DNA from: Methylomonas rosea
Lineage (GTDB): Bacteria > Pseudomonadota > Gammaproteobacteria > Methylococcales > Methylomonadaceae
Length of the DNA: 33,988 bases
Reading direction: 5' to 3'
NCBI RefSeq assembly: GCF_024505055.1
Contig: NZ_JANIBL010000056.1
Location: 1 to 33,988, forward strand
Part shown: positions 1 to 9,015 of the stretch, one piece after another
How the letters are laid out: each line of letters begins with the position of its first letter
How positions within the stretch are numbered: the stretch's first letter is position 1
Made by a program: the position numbers and the translations under genes
Notes under the pieces: generated by a model
Database searches by the model: none
Told to the model about the DNA's origin: nothing
Seen by the model: only the letters and a program-made list of their open reading frames with translations

Positions 1-5
1 ACCTT

Positions 6-230
6 TCACAGCATCGCCATAGTAAACGCCAAATTAAATCCTATCATCCACTTCAGCAGCTTAAACTCGCCCTTGGCATACATTTGATCCTTAAGCATTT
101 GCTCCTGCACAAAATGCAGATGGTTTCCCTTGCTGAGTTGCTGGATGGCTTCCGCAGCTTTAATTGCCTTGGATTCGCTGACCCCGGCTTCTTTCAATGC
201 TTCGTAGACTTCTGCAATCATCGTGGCCAT
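6..230 (-). CDS. small coiled-coil/membrane protein, DUF1640-like
   Basis: A 74-residue protein. The ATG at 230 is chosen because GGAGGA lies four bases upstream; a longer reading to 266 has no such site. Residues 1-45 are helical and charged, starting with an amphipathic stretch (EVYEALKEAGVSESKA), and the last 20 residues form one hydrophobic segment (LLKWMIGFNLAFTMAML). This layout resembles small bacterial DUF1640/CCDC90-like proteins with a coiled coil and a C-terminal membrane anchor, but it is shorter than most. It lies 55 bases downstream of cysH on the same strand and may be cotranscribed. Function unknown; the family assignment is tentative. Confidence 0.6.
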   Translation of the reverse strand: MATMIAEVYEALKEAGVSESKAIKAAEAIQQLSKGNHLHFVQEQMLKDQMYAKGEFKLLKWMIGFNLAFTMAML

Positions 231-234
231 GTTT

Positions 235-240
235 TCCTCC
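235..240 (-). promoter_or_regulatory. ribosome binding site deciding the start at 230
   Basis: The minus strand reads GGAGGAAAAC directly before the ATG at 230. This fixes the start of the 74-residue protein and argues against the longer frame beginning at 266. Confidence 0.7.
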
Positions 241-285
241 GCTAACGTGCTGCCAAAGCATACCAAGTTTCATCAGCTCGATATT

Positions 286-1011
286 TCACCCCGATTTAAC
301 ATTCCCCCCATGCAATCCACATTCCTTCTTCGCTGCATCTTCCCACCACCAACGCCCCGCGCGTTCGTGCTGATTCGGCAATACCGGCCGGGTACAAGGC
401 TCGCAGCCGATGCTGATATAGCCGTGGTTATGGAGTTCGTTAAACGGCACCTGGTAGGCTTCGATGTAATCCCATACCTGCGTGGATGACCAGTTCAGCA
501 ATGGGTTAAATTTGATCAGCTGTTTGCCGGGGCCGGAGAAGCCACCGTCGAGCTGAACTTCCGGAATATCGCCCCGGGTGTCCAGGCTTTGGTCTTTGCG
601 TTGGCCGGTGATCCAGGCGTCCAATGTCGCCAGTTTGCGTTTTAGCGGTTCTACCTTGCGGATGCCGCAGCATTGCTGGTGGCCGTCTTCATAAAAACTG
701 AAAAGACCTTTTTCTTTCACAAAAGCGTCCAGCTGTGTGCGGTCCGGGCTCAAAATGTCGATGTTGATGCCGTAATGCTTTCGCACCTGTTCCAGGAAAC
801 GGTAAGTCTCCGGGTGCAGGCGACCGGTATCCAGGGAGAACACCTGGATGTCCTTGCGGATTTGCATGGCCATGTCGATCAGCACCACGTCTTCCGCACC
901 GCTGAAGGAAATAGCGATGTTATCGAAATTGGCCAGCGCGGCTTTTAAGATGGTGCGTGGATTTTTGCCTTGCAGTTCGGTTTGAACGCTGGCGAGGTCG
1001 AATGCGGTCAT
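286..1011 (-). CDS. cysH: adenylyl-sulfate (APS) reductase, Fe-S type
   Basis: Reduces adenylyl sulfate to sulfite in assimilatory sulfate reduction, in the cytoplasm. The 241-residue protein has the nucleotide-binding [11 protein letters not shown] (residues 35-45), [11 protein letters not shown] (60-70), paired cysteines C114-C115, a CxxC at C203/C206, and the C-terminal ECGLH with catalytic C231. The Cys-Cys and CxxC pairs bind a [4Fe-4S] cluster and distinguish APS reductases from PAPS reductases, which keep only the last cysteine; LDTGRL instead of IDTGY supports the same call. The ATG at 1011 starts five bases past the gshA stop; a TTG at 1053 would overlap gshA and is less likely. An operon with gshA makes sense, since sulfite feeds cysteine and so glutathione. 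Confidence 0.93.
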   Translation of the reverse strand: MTAFDLASVQTELQGKNPRTILKAALANFDNIAISFSGAEDVVLIDMAMQIRKDIQVFSLDTGRLHPETYRFLEQVRKHYGINIDILSPDRTQLDAFVKEKGLFSFYEDGHQQCCGIRKVEPLKRKLATLDAWITGQRKDQSLDTRGDIPEVQLDGGFSGPGKQLIKFNPLLNWSSTQVWDYIEAYQVPFNELHNHGYISIGCEPCTRPVLPNQHERAGRWWWEDAAKKECGLHGGNVKSG

Positions 1012-1015
1012 GGGT

Positions 1016-2602
1016 TTAACTCTGGGCAAAGTAACGGGATAAGTATTCGTCAAAGTCCAATTTGTCGTTGGCTTCGATGTCGGCTTGTTTTTTTAGCGAG
1101 GCAGCGGCCATGTCCTCGAACTGCCTTTGCGTTTCATCGTCCAGCGGTTCGGCGTTGAAATAATGCTTGTGCAAGGCCGAGGTATTGCTGGCAAAGCAGC
1201 CAAACTCCTGGCCGTTTTCGCGCATGCACGCCAGAATCCGCGCCGATGGCGTTAGCGCCGGGTTGTCCACCACCGCCAGCTGATGCTGCAAGGCCAGTTG
1301 GTAAGGACGCTCCAGGCTGCCTCTATCCAGTACCGCGCAGATCGGTTGCATCGCGTACAGAATGCTGTGCGCCCATTGCTGCATCGTCACGGTTTCGCCG
1401 TTGCGGTTCAACTGCAAACCGGGCTTGCGGCCTTGATTGGCGACCAGTAATTGGTTGCTGTTGTTGATCTGAAATTCGTCCGGACCTTGCAGTGGGCTGT
1501 CCTGCAACAAGCAGTACAGCAAGAATGCCTCAACAAAGCGGGCGGTACTCTCGTCGATGCCGATAGGATTCAGCAGATTCAAGTCCAGCGAGCGCATTTC
1601 CACATACAGCACGCCGCGCCGTTTTAGGGCCAACGTCGGCTTCTCGCCGGATTTGGCGATCTGCTTGGGGCGCATGGTGCTGTAAAACTCGTTTTCGATT
1701 TGCAGGATGTTGGCATTCAGCTGCTGATACTCGCCGTCCATTTTGACGCCAATAGCTTCGTAGTCCGGATACGGGGTGTTGATGGCCGCGCTCAGGCTGT
1801 CCACATAACCATCCAGTGAGTTGTAATCGATCTTCAAGCCCGCCTGATTCTTGCTCTTATAGCCGATGTCGCTCATCCGCAGCGAGGTGGCGTAAGGGTG
1901 GAACACCGTGTGCTCATCAAACTCCTTGAATTGCTCCATCAACTGCGGACGGCTTTTGAAGAAAGTCTTGCAAATGGCCGGTGAGGCGCCGAACAGGTAC
2001 AGAATCAACCAGCCCTGGCGGTGGAAGTTACGGATCAAACCAAAATACGCATCGGAGATAAAGCTTTCCAGGCTGGATTCGCTGGCGCGTTGCCGATGCA
2101 GGGCCGGCCAAAGCGCTTCCGGTACCGAATAATTGAAATGGATGCCGGCGATAGCCTGCATGGTGCGGCCGTAGCGGTGCCACAAACCCTTGCGGTAGAC
2201 ATGTTTCATCTTACCGATGTTGGACGAGCCGTATTCGGCGATGGGTATGCTCAAGTCGCCGTCGATACCGCAGGGCATGCTGGTCGCCAGTAGCATTTCC
2301 TCGCCCAGGTGCGGATAGACGAACTGGTGGAGCTGGTGCATGTAGTCCAGGGTTTGGCGGATGTCGGCAAACGGCGGGGTGATAAATTCCAGCAGCGCTT
2401 CCGAGTAGTCGGTGGTGATGTAAGGGTGCGTCAACGCTGAGCCGAGGGCCTTGGGATGCGGGGTTTGCGCGATCTCACCATGCTCGGTAATGCGCAGGCT
2501 TTCTTTCTCGATGCCTTTCAGGCCTTGCTTTAACAAGTATTGTTGATCGTGATCGATCAGGTATTTGAGGCGGTCGGGTAGTCGGCAGTAAGTAATGTTC
2601 AT
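1016..2602 (-). CDS. gshA: glutamate-cysteine ligase
   Basis: Joins L-glutamate and L-cysteine using ATP, the first step of glutathione synthesis. The 528-residue protein is close to the 518 of E. coli GshA. The N-terminal region ([12 protein letters not shown], then [25 protein letters not shown]) matches the GshA type 1 family closely; [23 protein letters not shown] and the [14 protein letters not shown] block are also typical. The start at 2602 (MNITYCRL) fits the family N-terminus best; an upstream in-frame ATG at 2644 would add 14 residues and cannot be excluded, because neither start has a strong ribosome binding site. It is the first gene of a minus-strand unit with cysH. Confidence 0.93.
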   Translation of the reverse strand: MNITYCRLPDRLKYLIDHDQQYLLKQGLKGIEKESLRITEHGEIAQTPHPKALGSALTHPYITTDYSEALLEFITPPFADIRQTLDYMHQLHQFVYPHLGEEMLLATSMPCGIDGDLSIPIAEYGSSNIGKMKHVYRKGLWHRYGRTMQAIAGIHFNYSVPEALWPALHRQRASESSLESFISDAYFGLIRNFHRQGWLILYLFGASPAICKTFFKSRPQLMEQFKEFDEHTVFHPYATSLRMSDIGYKSKNQAGLKIDYNSLDGYVDSLSAAINTPYPDYEAIGVKMDGEYQQLNANILQIENEFYSTMRPKQIAKSGEKPTLALKRRGVLYVEMRSLDLNLLNPIGIDESTARFVEAFLLYCLLQDSPLQGPDEFQINNSNQLLVANQGRKPGLQLNRNGETVTMQQWAHSILYAMQPICAVLDRGSLERPYQLALQHQLAVVDNPALTPSARILACMRENGQEFGCFASNTSALHKHYFNAEPLDDETQRQFEDMAAASLKKQADIEANDKLDFDEYLSRYFAQS

Positions 2603-2713
2603 AGAAGATTGGGGTGCCTGCTGCGGCTTAGGTAAGCACGGCATTATATAGGTTGGCTTTGGAATTATTGAAATTGGCTGAGCGGTAAGCTGGGTTTTTT
2701 GCAGGGGTAAGCG

Positions 2714-3025
2714 CTAAATCCCGGTAATTAAAATATCAATGGCGGCGATGATTTCCATGCGTAAATAAGATAGGTCGGCGGCGGTTTCACCCAAGTTGGC
2801 AACGGGTACGCCGGCCATTTGCTGAATTAGCAGCAGGTATTGCTCGTCGCCGAGAGTGAACAGCGGATTTAGCCTGTCGATGGCCGCGCCGGTTGCCGAA
2901 TGGATCGCAGGCACGACTAAGCGGGTTTTCAAGCTTTGCAGCAATTCGGCTTGCACATCCAGTAAATACGGATAATTGGCGTGGGTTTGCTTATTGTTAT
3001 TCCGGTATAACGTGAATTGCGCCAT
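2714..3025 (-). CDS. ccdB: CcdB family toxin
   Basis: A 103-residue toxin of the CcdB family, whose classical member poisons DNA gyrase. Family features are the N-terminal FTLYRN strand, YPYLLDVQAELL, RLVVPA, the central GDEQYLLLIQQMAGVPV, and the C-terminal helix ending ITGI. In F-plasmid CcdB the last three residues are Trp-Gly-Ile and are needed for gyrase poisoning; here Gly-Ile is kept but the Trp position is Thr, so the target or potency may differ. The start ATG shares one base with the ccdA stop (TAATG), the usual coupled arrangement. Confidence 0.9.
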   Translation of the reverse strand: MAQFTLYRNNNKQTHANYPYLLDVQAELLQSLKTRLVVPAIHSATGAAIDRLNPLFTLGDEQYLLLIQQMAGVPVANLGETAADLSYLRMEIIAAIDILITGI

Positions 3026-3267
3026 TAAAAATCTCGCAAGCCGTCACTAAAGCTGCCGCATTCCTCAACGCGTTGATTGTATTGCGCAATAGCCTGCTGA
3101 TTGTCCTGCAACCACTGTTGCCGTTGCTTTTGTTTGACGATTTCGGTCAAGGCTTGCTCCAATGTGGCGGACAGATTGATTTTATAATCTTTCGCCTGAC
3201 GTAATAGCTCGGTGCTGATACTGAGGTTGGTGGCTTTTTTGCCGGATGTATTCAAGGCGCTGCGCAT
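3025..3267 (-). CDS. ccdA: CcdA family antitoxin
   Basis: An 80-residue antitoxin. The N-terminal half (KKATNLSISTELLRQAKDYK) is a ribbon-helix-helix DNA-binding domain and the C-terminal half is a charged toxin-binding tail ending ECGSFSDGLRDF, very like the EFGSFADEYRSF end of plasmid CcdA. The ATG at 3267 follows GAGGA at good spacing; a longer frame to 3333 is not needed. CcdA binds and neutralises CcdB, and the complex represses its own promoter in known systems. It is divergent from recQ, with about 110 bases between the two starts that must hold both promoters. Confidence 0.9.
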   Translation of the reverse strand: MRSALNTSGKKATNLSISTELLRQAKDYKINLSATLEQALTEIVKQKQRQQWLQDNQQAIAQYNQRVEECGSFSDGLRDF

Positions 3268-3378
3268 GGTTCGTCCTCGGGTATTGTTTGCGCATGGATT
3301 ATACGTATGCAATCTGTGATTTAATAGCCGCACCGCTCATACTTGTTTCGCTTACAGTCGATTATCCCCATCCTCATC

Positions 3379-5511
3379 ATGACCCATTCTCCCGCCCTGC
3401 AAACACTGCGTAGCGTGTTCGGCTACGATAGTTTTCGCGGCCAGCAGCAGCAAATAATCGAGCAATTAATCGGCGGCCAAGATGTGTTGGTATTGATGCC
3501 GACCGGCGGCGGCAAGTCTTTGTGCTATCAGATACCGGCCTTGGTGATGGACGGCGTCGGTATCGTGATTTCGCCGCTGATTGCCTTGATGCAGGATCAG
3601 GTCAGCGCCTTGCATCAGGTGGGCGTGAGAGCGGCCTATTTAAATTCGACGCTGGCGCTGGAACAGGTGCGCGAGATCGAACAAAAGTTGCAGGCCGGCG
3701 AGCTGGATTTGCTGTACATCGCCCCGGAGCGTTTATCCAATGCCAGAACCCAGGCTTTGTTCGCTCGCTGCAAGATTGCTTTGTTCGCCATAGATGAAGC
3801 ACACTGCGTGTCGCAATGGGGCCATGATTTTCGCGCCGATTATTTGTTGTTGTCGGTGTTACACGAACAATTTCCAACAGTACCGCGCATTGCTTTAACT
3901 GCCACCGCCGACGAACGAACCCGCCAGGAAATCATTACCCGTTTGGCGCTGGAACAGGCGCAAGTCTTTGTCAGCGGTTTCGACCGGCCGAATATCCGCT
4001 ACCGGATCATCCAGAAAGACAATGCCCGTCAGCAATTACTAAACTTTATCCGCACGGAACATCCGGGTGATACCGGTATCGTCTATTGCCTGTCGCGTAA
4101 AAAAGTCGAGGAAACCGCCGAATGGCTGAACGACAAAGGTCTAAAAGCTTTGCCGTATCACGCCGGCATGGAGCATCGAGAGCGGCAGAAAAATCAGCAT
4201 CAGTTTTTGATGGAAGACGGTTTGATCATCGTCGCTACCATTGCCTTTGGCATGGGCATAGACAAACCCAACGTGCGCTTTGTGGCGCACCTGGATTTAC
4301 CCAAAAGCGTGGAAGCCTATTACCAAGAAACCGGTCGGGCCGGGCGCGACGGTCTGCCAGCCAATGCCTGGATGGCGTATGGCTTGCAGGATGTGCTGAC
4401 GCTGCGGCAGATGTTGAGCGCCTCCAATGCCGACGAGGCGCACAAGCGGATTGAGTTGCACAAACTGGATGCGATGCTGGCCTTGTGCGAAATGGTCAGT
4501 TGTCGGCGGCAGGCCTTGCTGGCGTACTTCGGAGATGTGCTGGCACAGGGCTGCGGCAATTGCGATACCTGCCTGGAGCCGGTCGAAACCTGGGACGGCA
4601 GCGTGGCCGCGCAGCAAGCCTTGTCGTGCATCTATCGCACCGGCCAGCGTTTCGGGGTGACCTATTTGATCGACGTGTTGTTGGGCAAAGCCGACGAGCG
4701 CATGCGCCAATTCGGTCACGATAAGCAGTCGACGTTTGGGATCGGCAAAGCGCTGGACGAAAAACAATGGCGCTCGGTGTTTCGGCAATTGGTTGCCAAG
4801 TCTTTGGTGGAAATCGATTTCGAAGGCCACGGTAGTTTGAAATTGACCGACGCCTGCCGGCCGGTATTGCGCGGCGAGCAAACTCTAATGCTGCGCAAGG
4901 ATGTGCAAATTGCCAAAACCCGGCGCGAGAAAACCGAAAAGCGCCAGCCTGGGGGGGCTGCGGATAGCGCCTTGTGGAATGCCTTGCGTGCCAAACGCAA
5001 AGAGTTGGCCGACGAGCAGGATGTGCCGCCGTATGTGATTTTTCACGATGCCACGTTAATGGCGATGGTCGACGCCCGCCCACGCAATCATCAACAACTG
5101 AGCATGCTGTCCGGCATCGGTCAGCGCAAGCTGGAGTTATACGGCGATGAGTTTTTGGCGGTGTTGGCTCAGTTCGACGATGAGCCGCCGGCCTCGGCGA
5201 CCGATACCGTCGCGGAAAGTCTGGATTTGTTCAGGTTGGGTTATAGCGTCGAACAAGTAGCCAAGCAACGCGGTCTGAGCGAAGACACCATTTATAATCA
5301 CATGGCTAAAAGCCTGGAATTGGGGCTGGTGGCGCTGGGCGATGTGTTGAGTTTGTCGCCGGCAGAAGTAAGTGAAATCGAGGCTGTGTTGTTAAGCTTG
5401 CCGGAAGAGCAACGTAATGCCTTGAAGCCGGTTTACGAACAACTGGGTGGTGCTTACAGCTACGGCGTGTTGCGTTGCGTCAGAGCGGCTTTACAGCAGC
5501 AACTTGGCTGA
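3379..5511 (+). CDS. recQ: ATP-dependent DNA helicase RecQ
   Basis: A 3'-5' DNA helicase acting in recombination and fork repair. The 710-residue protein holds Walker A TGGGKS (42-47), DEAH (139-142), the SF2 motif [10 protein letters not shown], the RQC zinc site with four cysteines around residues 370-397 (CEMVSC...CGNCDTC), a winged-helix region and an HRDC domain at roughly 529-599. It is about 100 residues longer than E. coli RecQ because of a C-terminal extension (610-710) with a helix-turn-helix ([22 protein letters not shown]) resembling the HTH_40 domain found at the end of many RecQ proteins. ATG at 3379 is preferred to an upstream TTG at 3343. Its last 32 bases overlap the convergent DUF1249 gene. 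Confidence 0.96.
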   Translation: MTHSPALQTLRSVFGYDSFRGQQQQIIEQLIGGQDVLVLMPTGGGKSLCYQIPALVMDGVGIVISPLIALMQDQVSALHQVGVRAAYLNSTLALEQVREIEQKLQAGELDLLYIAPERLSNARTQALFARCKIALFAIDEAHCVSQWGHDFRADYLLLSVLHEQFPTVPRIALTATADERTRQEIITRLALEQAQVFVSGFDRPNIRYRIIQKDNARQQLLNFIRTEHPGDTGIVYCLSRKKVEETAEWLNDKGLKALPYHAGMEHRERQKNQHQFLMEDGLIIVATIAFGMGIDKPNVRFVAHLDLPKSVEAYYQETGRAGRDGLPANAWMAYGLQDVLTLRQMLSASNADEAHKRIELHKLDAMLALCEMVSCRRQALLAYFGDVLAQGCGNCDTCLEPVETWDGSVAAQQALSCIYRTGQRFGVTYLIDVLLGKADERMRQFGHDKQSTFGIGKALDEKQWRSVFRQLVAKSLVEIDFEGHGSLKLTDACRPVLRGEQTLMLRKDVQIAKTRREKTEKRQPGGAADSALWNALRAKRKELADEQDVPPYVIFHDATLMAMVDARPRNHQQLSMLSGIGQRKLELYGDEFLAVLAQFDDEPPASATDTVAESLDLFRLGYSVEQVAKQRGLSEDTIYNHMAKSLELGLVALGDVLSLSPAEVSEIEAVLLSLPEEQRNALKPVYEQLGGAYSYGVLRCVRAALQQQLG

Positions 5512-5944
5512 GCTTGTCGTGCGTGAAGCGATAATCCGTTTTCAGGCAATGATCCAGCCATTTTTGCAGGAAATAGTTTAAGCGCCATTTGTAATTCCTG
5601 ATTTCCACCAGACTGCCGGGGTTTTGATAGACCTTATCCACCGCTGGCCGGTCGATATCGCGCAGCACTTCCGCCAATTGCGCATCCAGATAAATCCGAA
5701 TCTTCACCGCGGGCACGATTTGCTCCGACAGCTGTTGATCGAAGCAATGGCTGAGTTCGATCGTCAAGGTGTAGGGGTTACGTTCCAGTACTTCCAGATA
5801 CAGTGCGGGTTTGTTCTGCGTTAGGCCGACGGCGGTTTTCTCGAAAGAGCGCAGATTCGGAATCAGCCTGAACAGCTTTTGATAATTGGATTCGCAGATC
5901 TTTTCCAGACAAAGTGCCGTGTTGACCGGTTGCACCAGGCTCAT
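5480..5944 (-). CDS. DUF1249 (YqiB-like) protein
   Basis: A 154-residue soluble protein of the DUF1249 family (E. coli YqiB, 140 residues), whose biochemical role is not established. Typical segments are [19 protein letters not shown] near the start, [21 protein letters not shown] in the middle, [14 protein letters not shown] and the conserved [16 protein letters not shown] near the end. The ATG at 5944 has GGAAGAG upstream and lies two bases after the stop of the QueD-like gene, so the two are probably cotranscribed. The C-terminal tail overlaps recQ antisense by 32 bases. Confidence 0.85.
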   Translation of the reverse strand: MSLVQPVNTALCLEKICESNYQKLFRLIPNLRSFEKTAVGLTQNKPALYLEVLERNPYTLTIELSHCFDQQLSEQIVPAVKIRIYLDAQLAEVLRDIDRPAVDKVYQNPGSLVEIRNYKWRLNYFLQKWLDHCLKTDYRFTHDKLSQVAAVKPL

Positions 5945-5946
5945 GG

Positions 5947-6351
5947 TCACTCTTCCCGATAACAAGCGTTGGCGCTGGCGGTTTCCCACAGCACCACTTG
6001 ATCGACATTAAAGCCTTGCTGTTTGACATGTTGGTAAATCATCTTGCTCAGCACTTCGGCGGTCGGATGTTCGTCGATAGCTAAAAACTGCTCGTTGTTG
6101 GCGACCAAGGCCGGGATGATAGGGTCGTCTTTATGCAGCAAAAAGTTGTGATCCAGCACCTTGTTTATAAACCCATCCACGCAGTCTTTCACGTCCGAAA
6201 AATCGCAGACCATGCCTTGGTCGTTGAGCTGGTTTTGTTTGATGGAAATGCTGGCTTTGACGCTGTGACCATGCAGGTTACGGCACTTGCCCGGATGGTT
6301 CATCAGGCGGTGGCCGTAGCAAAAATAAACTTCTTTGGTGATGATATACAT
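5947..6351 (-). CDS. 6-pyruvoyl-tetrahydropterin synthase / QueD-like protein
   Basis: A 134-residue protein of the PTPS/QueD family, which acts on dihydroneopterin triphosphate; QueD makes 6-carboxytetrahydropterin for queuosine. Zinc ligands are visible as H14 (CYGHRL), H27 and H29 (NLHGH), with the likely catalytic cysteine C23 four residues before the HGH, as in QueD. The later HPTAEVLSKMIY and the VVLWETASANACY strand carry the conserved Glu. The start at 6351 has AAGGA about 12 bases upstream. The gene is followed at two bases by DUF1249. No other queuosine gene is present, so the exact pterin role is inferred. Confidence 0.88.
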   Translation of the reverse strand: MYIITKEVYFCYGHRLMNHPGKCRNLHGHSVKASISIKQNQLNDQGMVCDFSDVKDCVDGFINKVLDHNFLLHKDDPIIPALVANNEQFLAIDEHPTAEVLSKMIYQHVKQQGFNVDQVVLWETASANACYREE

Positions 6352-6387
6352 AAAGTGTTACGTCCTTGTGAGGAACGGGTGCTGTCC

Positions 6388-6687
6388 TTAGTTGCCTTTG
6401 ATGCTTTTGATCGAAGCGGCGATTTCAAAGTTGCCGTCGCCTTGCTTGACGCTACGCACCACTTCGATAAAAGCCGTCATCGGTGGGGTGATTTGGGTTT
6501 TCGGCATGATGCTGACTTCCATAGCCAGACCGATCTCGAATGGCCGTTCGGCAATAAACGACACACCGGCGCCACTAAGCGTCGTGCATCTGCCGGTGCT
6601 GACCTCGCTGGAATCGGCCAGCTTATAGGTAATGTCACAGTCCACATCCATACGGATGTAATCGCGTTTTTCATCATGATTCAGCAT
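6388..6687 (-). CDS. PilZ domain protein
   Basis: A 99-residue single-domain PilZ protein; PilZ domains bind cyclic di-GMP. The RxxxR element is RDYIR at residues 7-11. The second motif, normally D/NxSxxG, reads TLSGAG, with Thr at the first position, so binding may be weaker or altered. The remainder forms the usual beta barrel (GLAMEVSIMP, TAFIEVVRSV, NFEIAASI). ATG at 6687 has a strong GGGGGAAG upstream; a longer frame to 6786 is not supported. It is transcribed leftward toward the QueD-like gene with a 36-base gap, and divergently from trpS. Confidence 0.85.
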   Translation of the reverse strand: MLNHDEKRDYIRMDVDCDITYKLADSSEVSTGRCTTLSGAGVSFIAERPFEIGLAMEVSIMPKTQITPPMTAFIEVVRSVKQGDGNFEIAASIKSIKGN

Positions 6688-6934
6688 TGGCTTCCCCCGA
6701 TTCGGATTGGCAGTGGTTGGGTAAAAATTAGTCCCATGGAGTTTACTATAAAAATCCGTGGTTCTGGTTAGGAAATAGTGGCCCATATCGCGCGAATTAG
6801 CGGATTTTTTGGGTAGGCTGTGACGCAGTTGGCATACAGGTAAGCGGCCGGTCCGGCGGTTTTATTGCCTGACTATCCCAGGCTATTTGTGTAAAATTCC
6901 GCCAATTTTCAATACAGACAGCGCAGGCAGCAGC

Positions 6935-7948
6935 ATGAGTAAATCCATTGTCCTTACCGGTATCACCACCACCGGCACGCCGCATCTCGGCAATTACGCC
7001 GGGGCCATTCGGCCGGCAATCAATGCCAGCAAAGACGAGCACGTCAGACCGTTTTATTTCCTGGCCGATTACCATGCACTGATCAAATGCAACGAGCCGG
7101 CACGAGTCAAACAGTCCAGTCTGGAGATTGCCGCAACTTGGCTGGCCCTTGGTTTGGATACCTCCAATGCGGTGTTTTACCGGCAATCGGATGTGCCGGA
7201 AATTTTGGAACTGACTTGGATGCTAACCTGCGTGACCGCCAAAGGCTTGATGAATCGCGCGCATGCCTATAAAGCGGCCGTCGCCGAGAACGAAGAAACC
7301 GAAGGCAACGATCCGGACAAAGGCATTACCATGGGCTTGTTCAGCTACCCAATCTTGATGGCGGCGGATATTTTGATGTTCAACGCCAATAAGGTGCCGG
7401 TCGGTAAAGACCAAATCCAGCATATAGAAATGGCCCGCGACATTGCCAGCCGCTTTAATCATATTTACGGCGAACATTTTGTCTTGCCGGAAGCGGTGCT
7501 GGATGACAATGCCGCCACCTTGCTGGGTCTGGACGGCCGCAAGATGAGCAAAAGCTACAACAACACGATACCTTTGTTCGAGCCGGAAAAGAAACTGCGC
7601 AAGTTGATCAACAAGATCAAAACCAACTCGCTGGAACCCGGCGAACCTAAGGAAACTGAGGGTTGCACCTTATTCGGTATTTATCAGGCCTTCGCTAATA
7701 AGCACGAAATCGATGCCATCCGTCAGCGTTATGCGGAAGGCATCGGTTGGGGCGAGATGAAGCAGGTGTTGTTCGAGAAAATCAACGATGAAATCGCCCC
7801 TGCTCGAGAACGCTACGAAGCCTTAATGGAAGCGCCGGAGCACATCGAGCAACAATTGCAGGAAGGCGCCGAGAAAGCTCGTGCCATCACCCGGCCGTTT
7901 ATCAATACCTTGCGAGAAGCGGTGGGGATTTCCAGATTGGCGATATAA
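6935..7948 (+). CDS. trpS: tryptophan-tRNA ligase
   Basis: Charges tRNA(Trp) with tryptophan. The 337-residue protein, close to the 334 of E. coli, has the class I signatures HLGN (17-20, in TPHLGNY) and KMSKS (202-206), with [16 protein letters not shown] and [16 protein letters not shown] of the Trp-specific core. The ATG at 6935 is preceded by AGGCAG; the frame is open 48 bases further upstream but the family N-terminus begins at [10 protein letters not shown]. Monocistronic by appearance: a perfect inverted repeat follows its stop, then a separate membrane protein gene. Confidence 0.96.
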   Translation: MSKSIVLTGITTTGTPHLGNYAGAIRPAINASKDEHVRPFYFLADYHALIKCNEPARVKQSSLEIAATWLALGLDTSNAVFYRQSDVPEILELTWMLTCVTAKGLMNRAHAYKAAVAENEETEGNDPDKGITMGLFSYPILMAADILMFNANKVPVGKDQIQHIEMARDIASRFNHIYGEHFVLPEAVLDDNAATLLGLDGRKMSKSYNNTIPLFEPEKKLRKLINKIKTNSLEPGEPKETEGCTLFGIYQAFANKHEIDAIRQRYAEGIGWGEMKQVLFEKINDEIAPARERYEALMEAPEHIEQQLQEGAEKARAITRPFINTLREAVGISRLAI

Positions 7949-7962
7949 CGGCACCAAGTCTG

Positions 7963-7988
7963 TAGAGACGCAAAATCTTGCGTCTCTA
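7963..7988. repeat. perfect 11-bp inverted repeat downstream of trpS
   Basis: TAGAGACGCAA at 7963-7973 and its exact complement at 7978-7988 flank a four-base loop. There is no T-tract after it, so a Rho-independent terminator is not obvious. Similar TAGAGACGC palindromes occur as dispersed short repeats in some bacterial genomes, so this may be such an element. It could also act as an RNA 3'-end stabiliser. Confidence 0.6.
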
Positions 7989-8055
7989 GTTCACTCCCAA
8001 TAGGGCTGGTCTATAGTCATATCGACTGATACTTGCTCAAGGATGATCGTAGCCA

Positions 8056-8814
8056 ATGTCCATCATCGTCATCTACATCATCAAGCTACTCTTGCTGCCG
8101 CCAACTTCCCTGGTGATCCTGGCGTTGGTTGGTATGTTTCTGGACCAACGTAAATGGGGTAAGCGAATGACGATAGTTTGTCTGGCATTGTTGTGGTTAC
8201 TGAGTCTGCCGGTTGTCGTTAAGCAATGGGCCTTGCTGTGGGAGCGGGTTCCGCCGCTCTCTGCCGAAACCGCACAGCAATTCAAACCGCAAGCGCTGGT
8301 GGTGATAGGCGGCGGCATCGAAACGTCTGCGCCGGAGTATCCAGGGCAGGTCACTTTACATGTCAGAACCTTGCTGCGTGTGCGCTATGCCGCCAAATTG
8401 GCCGGGGAGTTGGGTTTGCCGATTCTGGCATCCGGGGGCGGTATGCTGGAGCGCGATGACGTTCCAGAAGCGGTTTTGATGGCGCAAACCCTGAGTAACG
8501 AATTTAAAACTCCTGTAGCCTGGCAGGAACCTCGCAGCAGCAATACGGCCGAAAATGCCCGCTTCAGCCGCGAGCTGTTAAAGGAATTTGGCATCAATAA
8601 AATCGTGTTGGTTACCCAGGCCTACCATATGCCGCGCGCTGCTATGGAGTTTCGCAAAGCCGGTTTCGATGTCTTGCCTGCACCGACGGCGTTTATTGGT
8701 CACGCAGGCGAAACCCGCCTGCTGGATTGGTTGCCGTCCCCGACCGCTTGGTCTAACAGTTTTTTGCTGGCCCATGAAATGATCGGCATGTTGTGGTATC
8801 GCATCCGTTATTAA
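8056..8814 (+). CDS. DUF218 (YdcF/ElyC/SanA-like) membrane protein
   Basis: A 252-residue protein with two N-terminal membrane segments (residues about 3-27 and 38-57) followed by a DUF218 domain exposed on the far side of the membrane. The domain shows LVVIGGGIE, LASGGGM, the SSNTAENARFSRELL block and VLVTQAYHMPRA, which are the conserved blocks of the YdcF/ElyC/SanA family. E. coli ElyC affects peptidoglycan assembly at low temperature and SanA vancomycin resistance, so an envelope role is plausible here. The start is the first ATG of the open frame; its ribosome binding site is weak. Confidence 0.85.
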   Translation: MSIIVIYIIKLLLLPPTSLVILALVGMFLDQRKWGKRMTIVCLALLWLLSLPVVVKQWALLWERVPPLSAETAQQFKPQALVVIGGGIETSAPEYPGQVTLHVRTLLRVRYAAKLAGELGLPILASGGGMLERDDVPEAVLMAQTLSNEFKTPVAWQEPRSSNTAENARFSRELLKEFGINKIVLVTQAYHMPRAAMEFRKAGFDVLPAPTAFIGHAGETRLLDWLPSPTAWSNSFLLAHEMIGMLWYRIRY

Positions 8815-8831
8815 TCTAGCTTATTCTCACC

Positions 8832-8879
8832 GCTCCCGCGCAGGCGGGAGCCCAGTCGCCGGACTGGCTTTCCGTTTTT
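8832..8879 (+). terminator. tandem hairpins followed by a short T-run
   Basis: Two adjacent perfect hairpins: GCTCCCGC (8832-8839) with GCGGGAGC (8844-8851), and CCAGTC (8852-8857) with GACTGG (8862-8867), each with a four-base loop. TTTTT follows at 8875-8879. They start 18 bases after the DUF218 stop and could terminate that transcript. The T-run is displaced by seven bases, and the sequence could instead be a dispersed palindromic repeat. Confidence 0.45.
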
Positions 8880-9015
8880 GCAACAATGATAGCCTCAGTA
8901 AATTGTCGGGCTAGGTTATTAGGCTTTGCTGCCGCCCGCCAACCCCGTTCATCAACGGCGCGGGCGCCAGGCAATTGGATATAATGATCGGCAGCTTCGC
9001 TTAATTGATTTCATC

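Noticed and set aside
4297..4881. 194-residue minus-strand reading frame inside recQ
   Set aside because: It lies antisense to the well-conserved RQC region of RecQ, and its translation is rich in His, Gln and Ala without motifs.
6133..6771. 212-residue plus-strand reading frame across the QueD-like and PilZ genes
   Set aside because: It is antisense to two genes with clear family motifs and ribosome binding sites.
6865..6897. sigma-70 promoter for trpS (TTGCCT and TAAAAT)
   Set aside because: The boxes are 21 bases apart, outside the usual 16-18 spacing.
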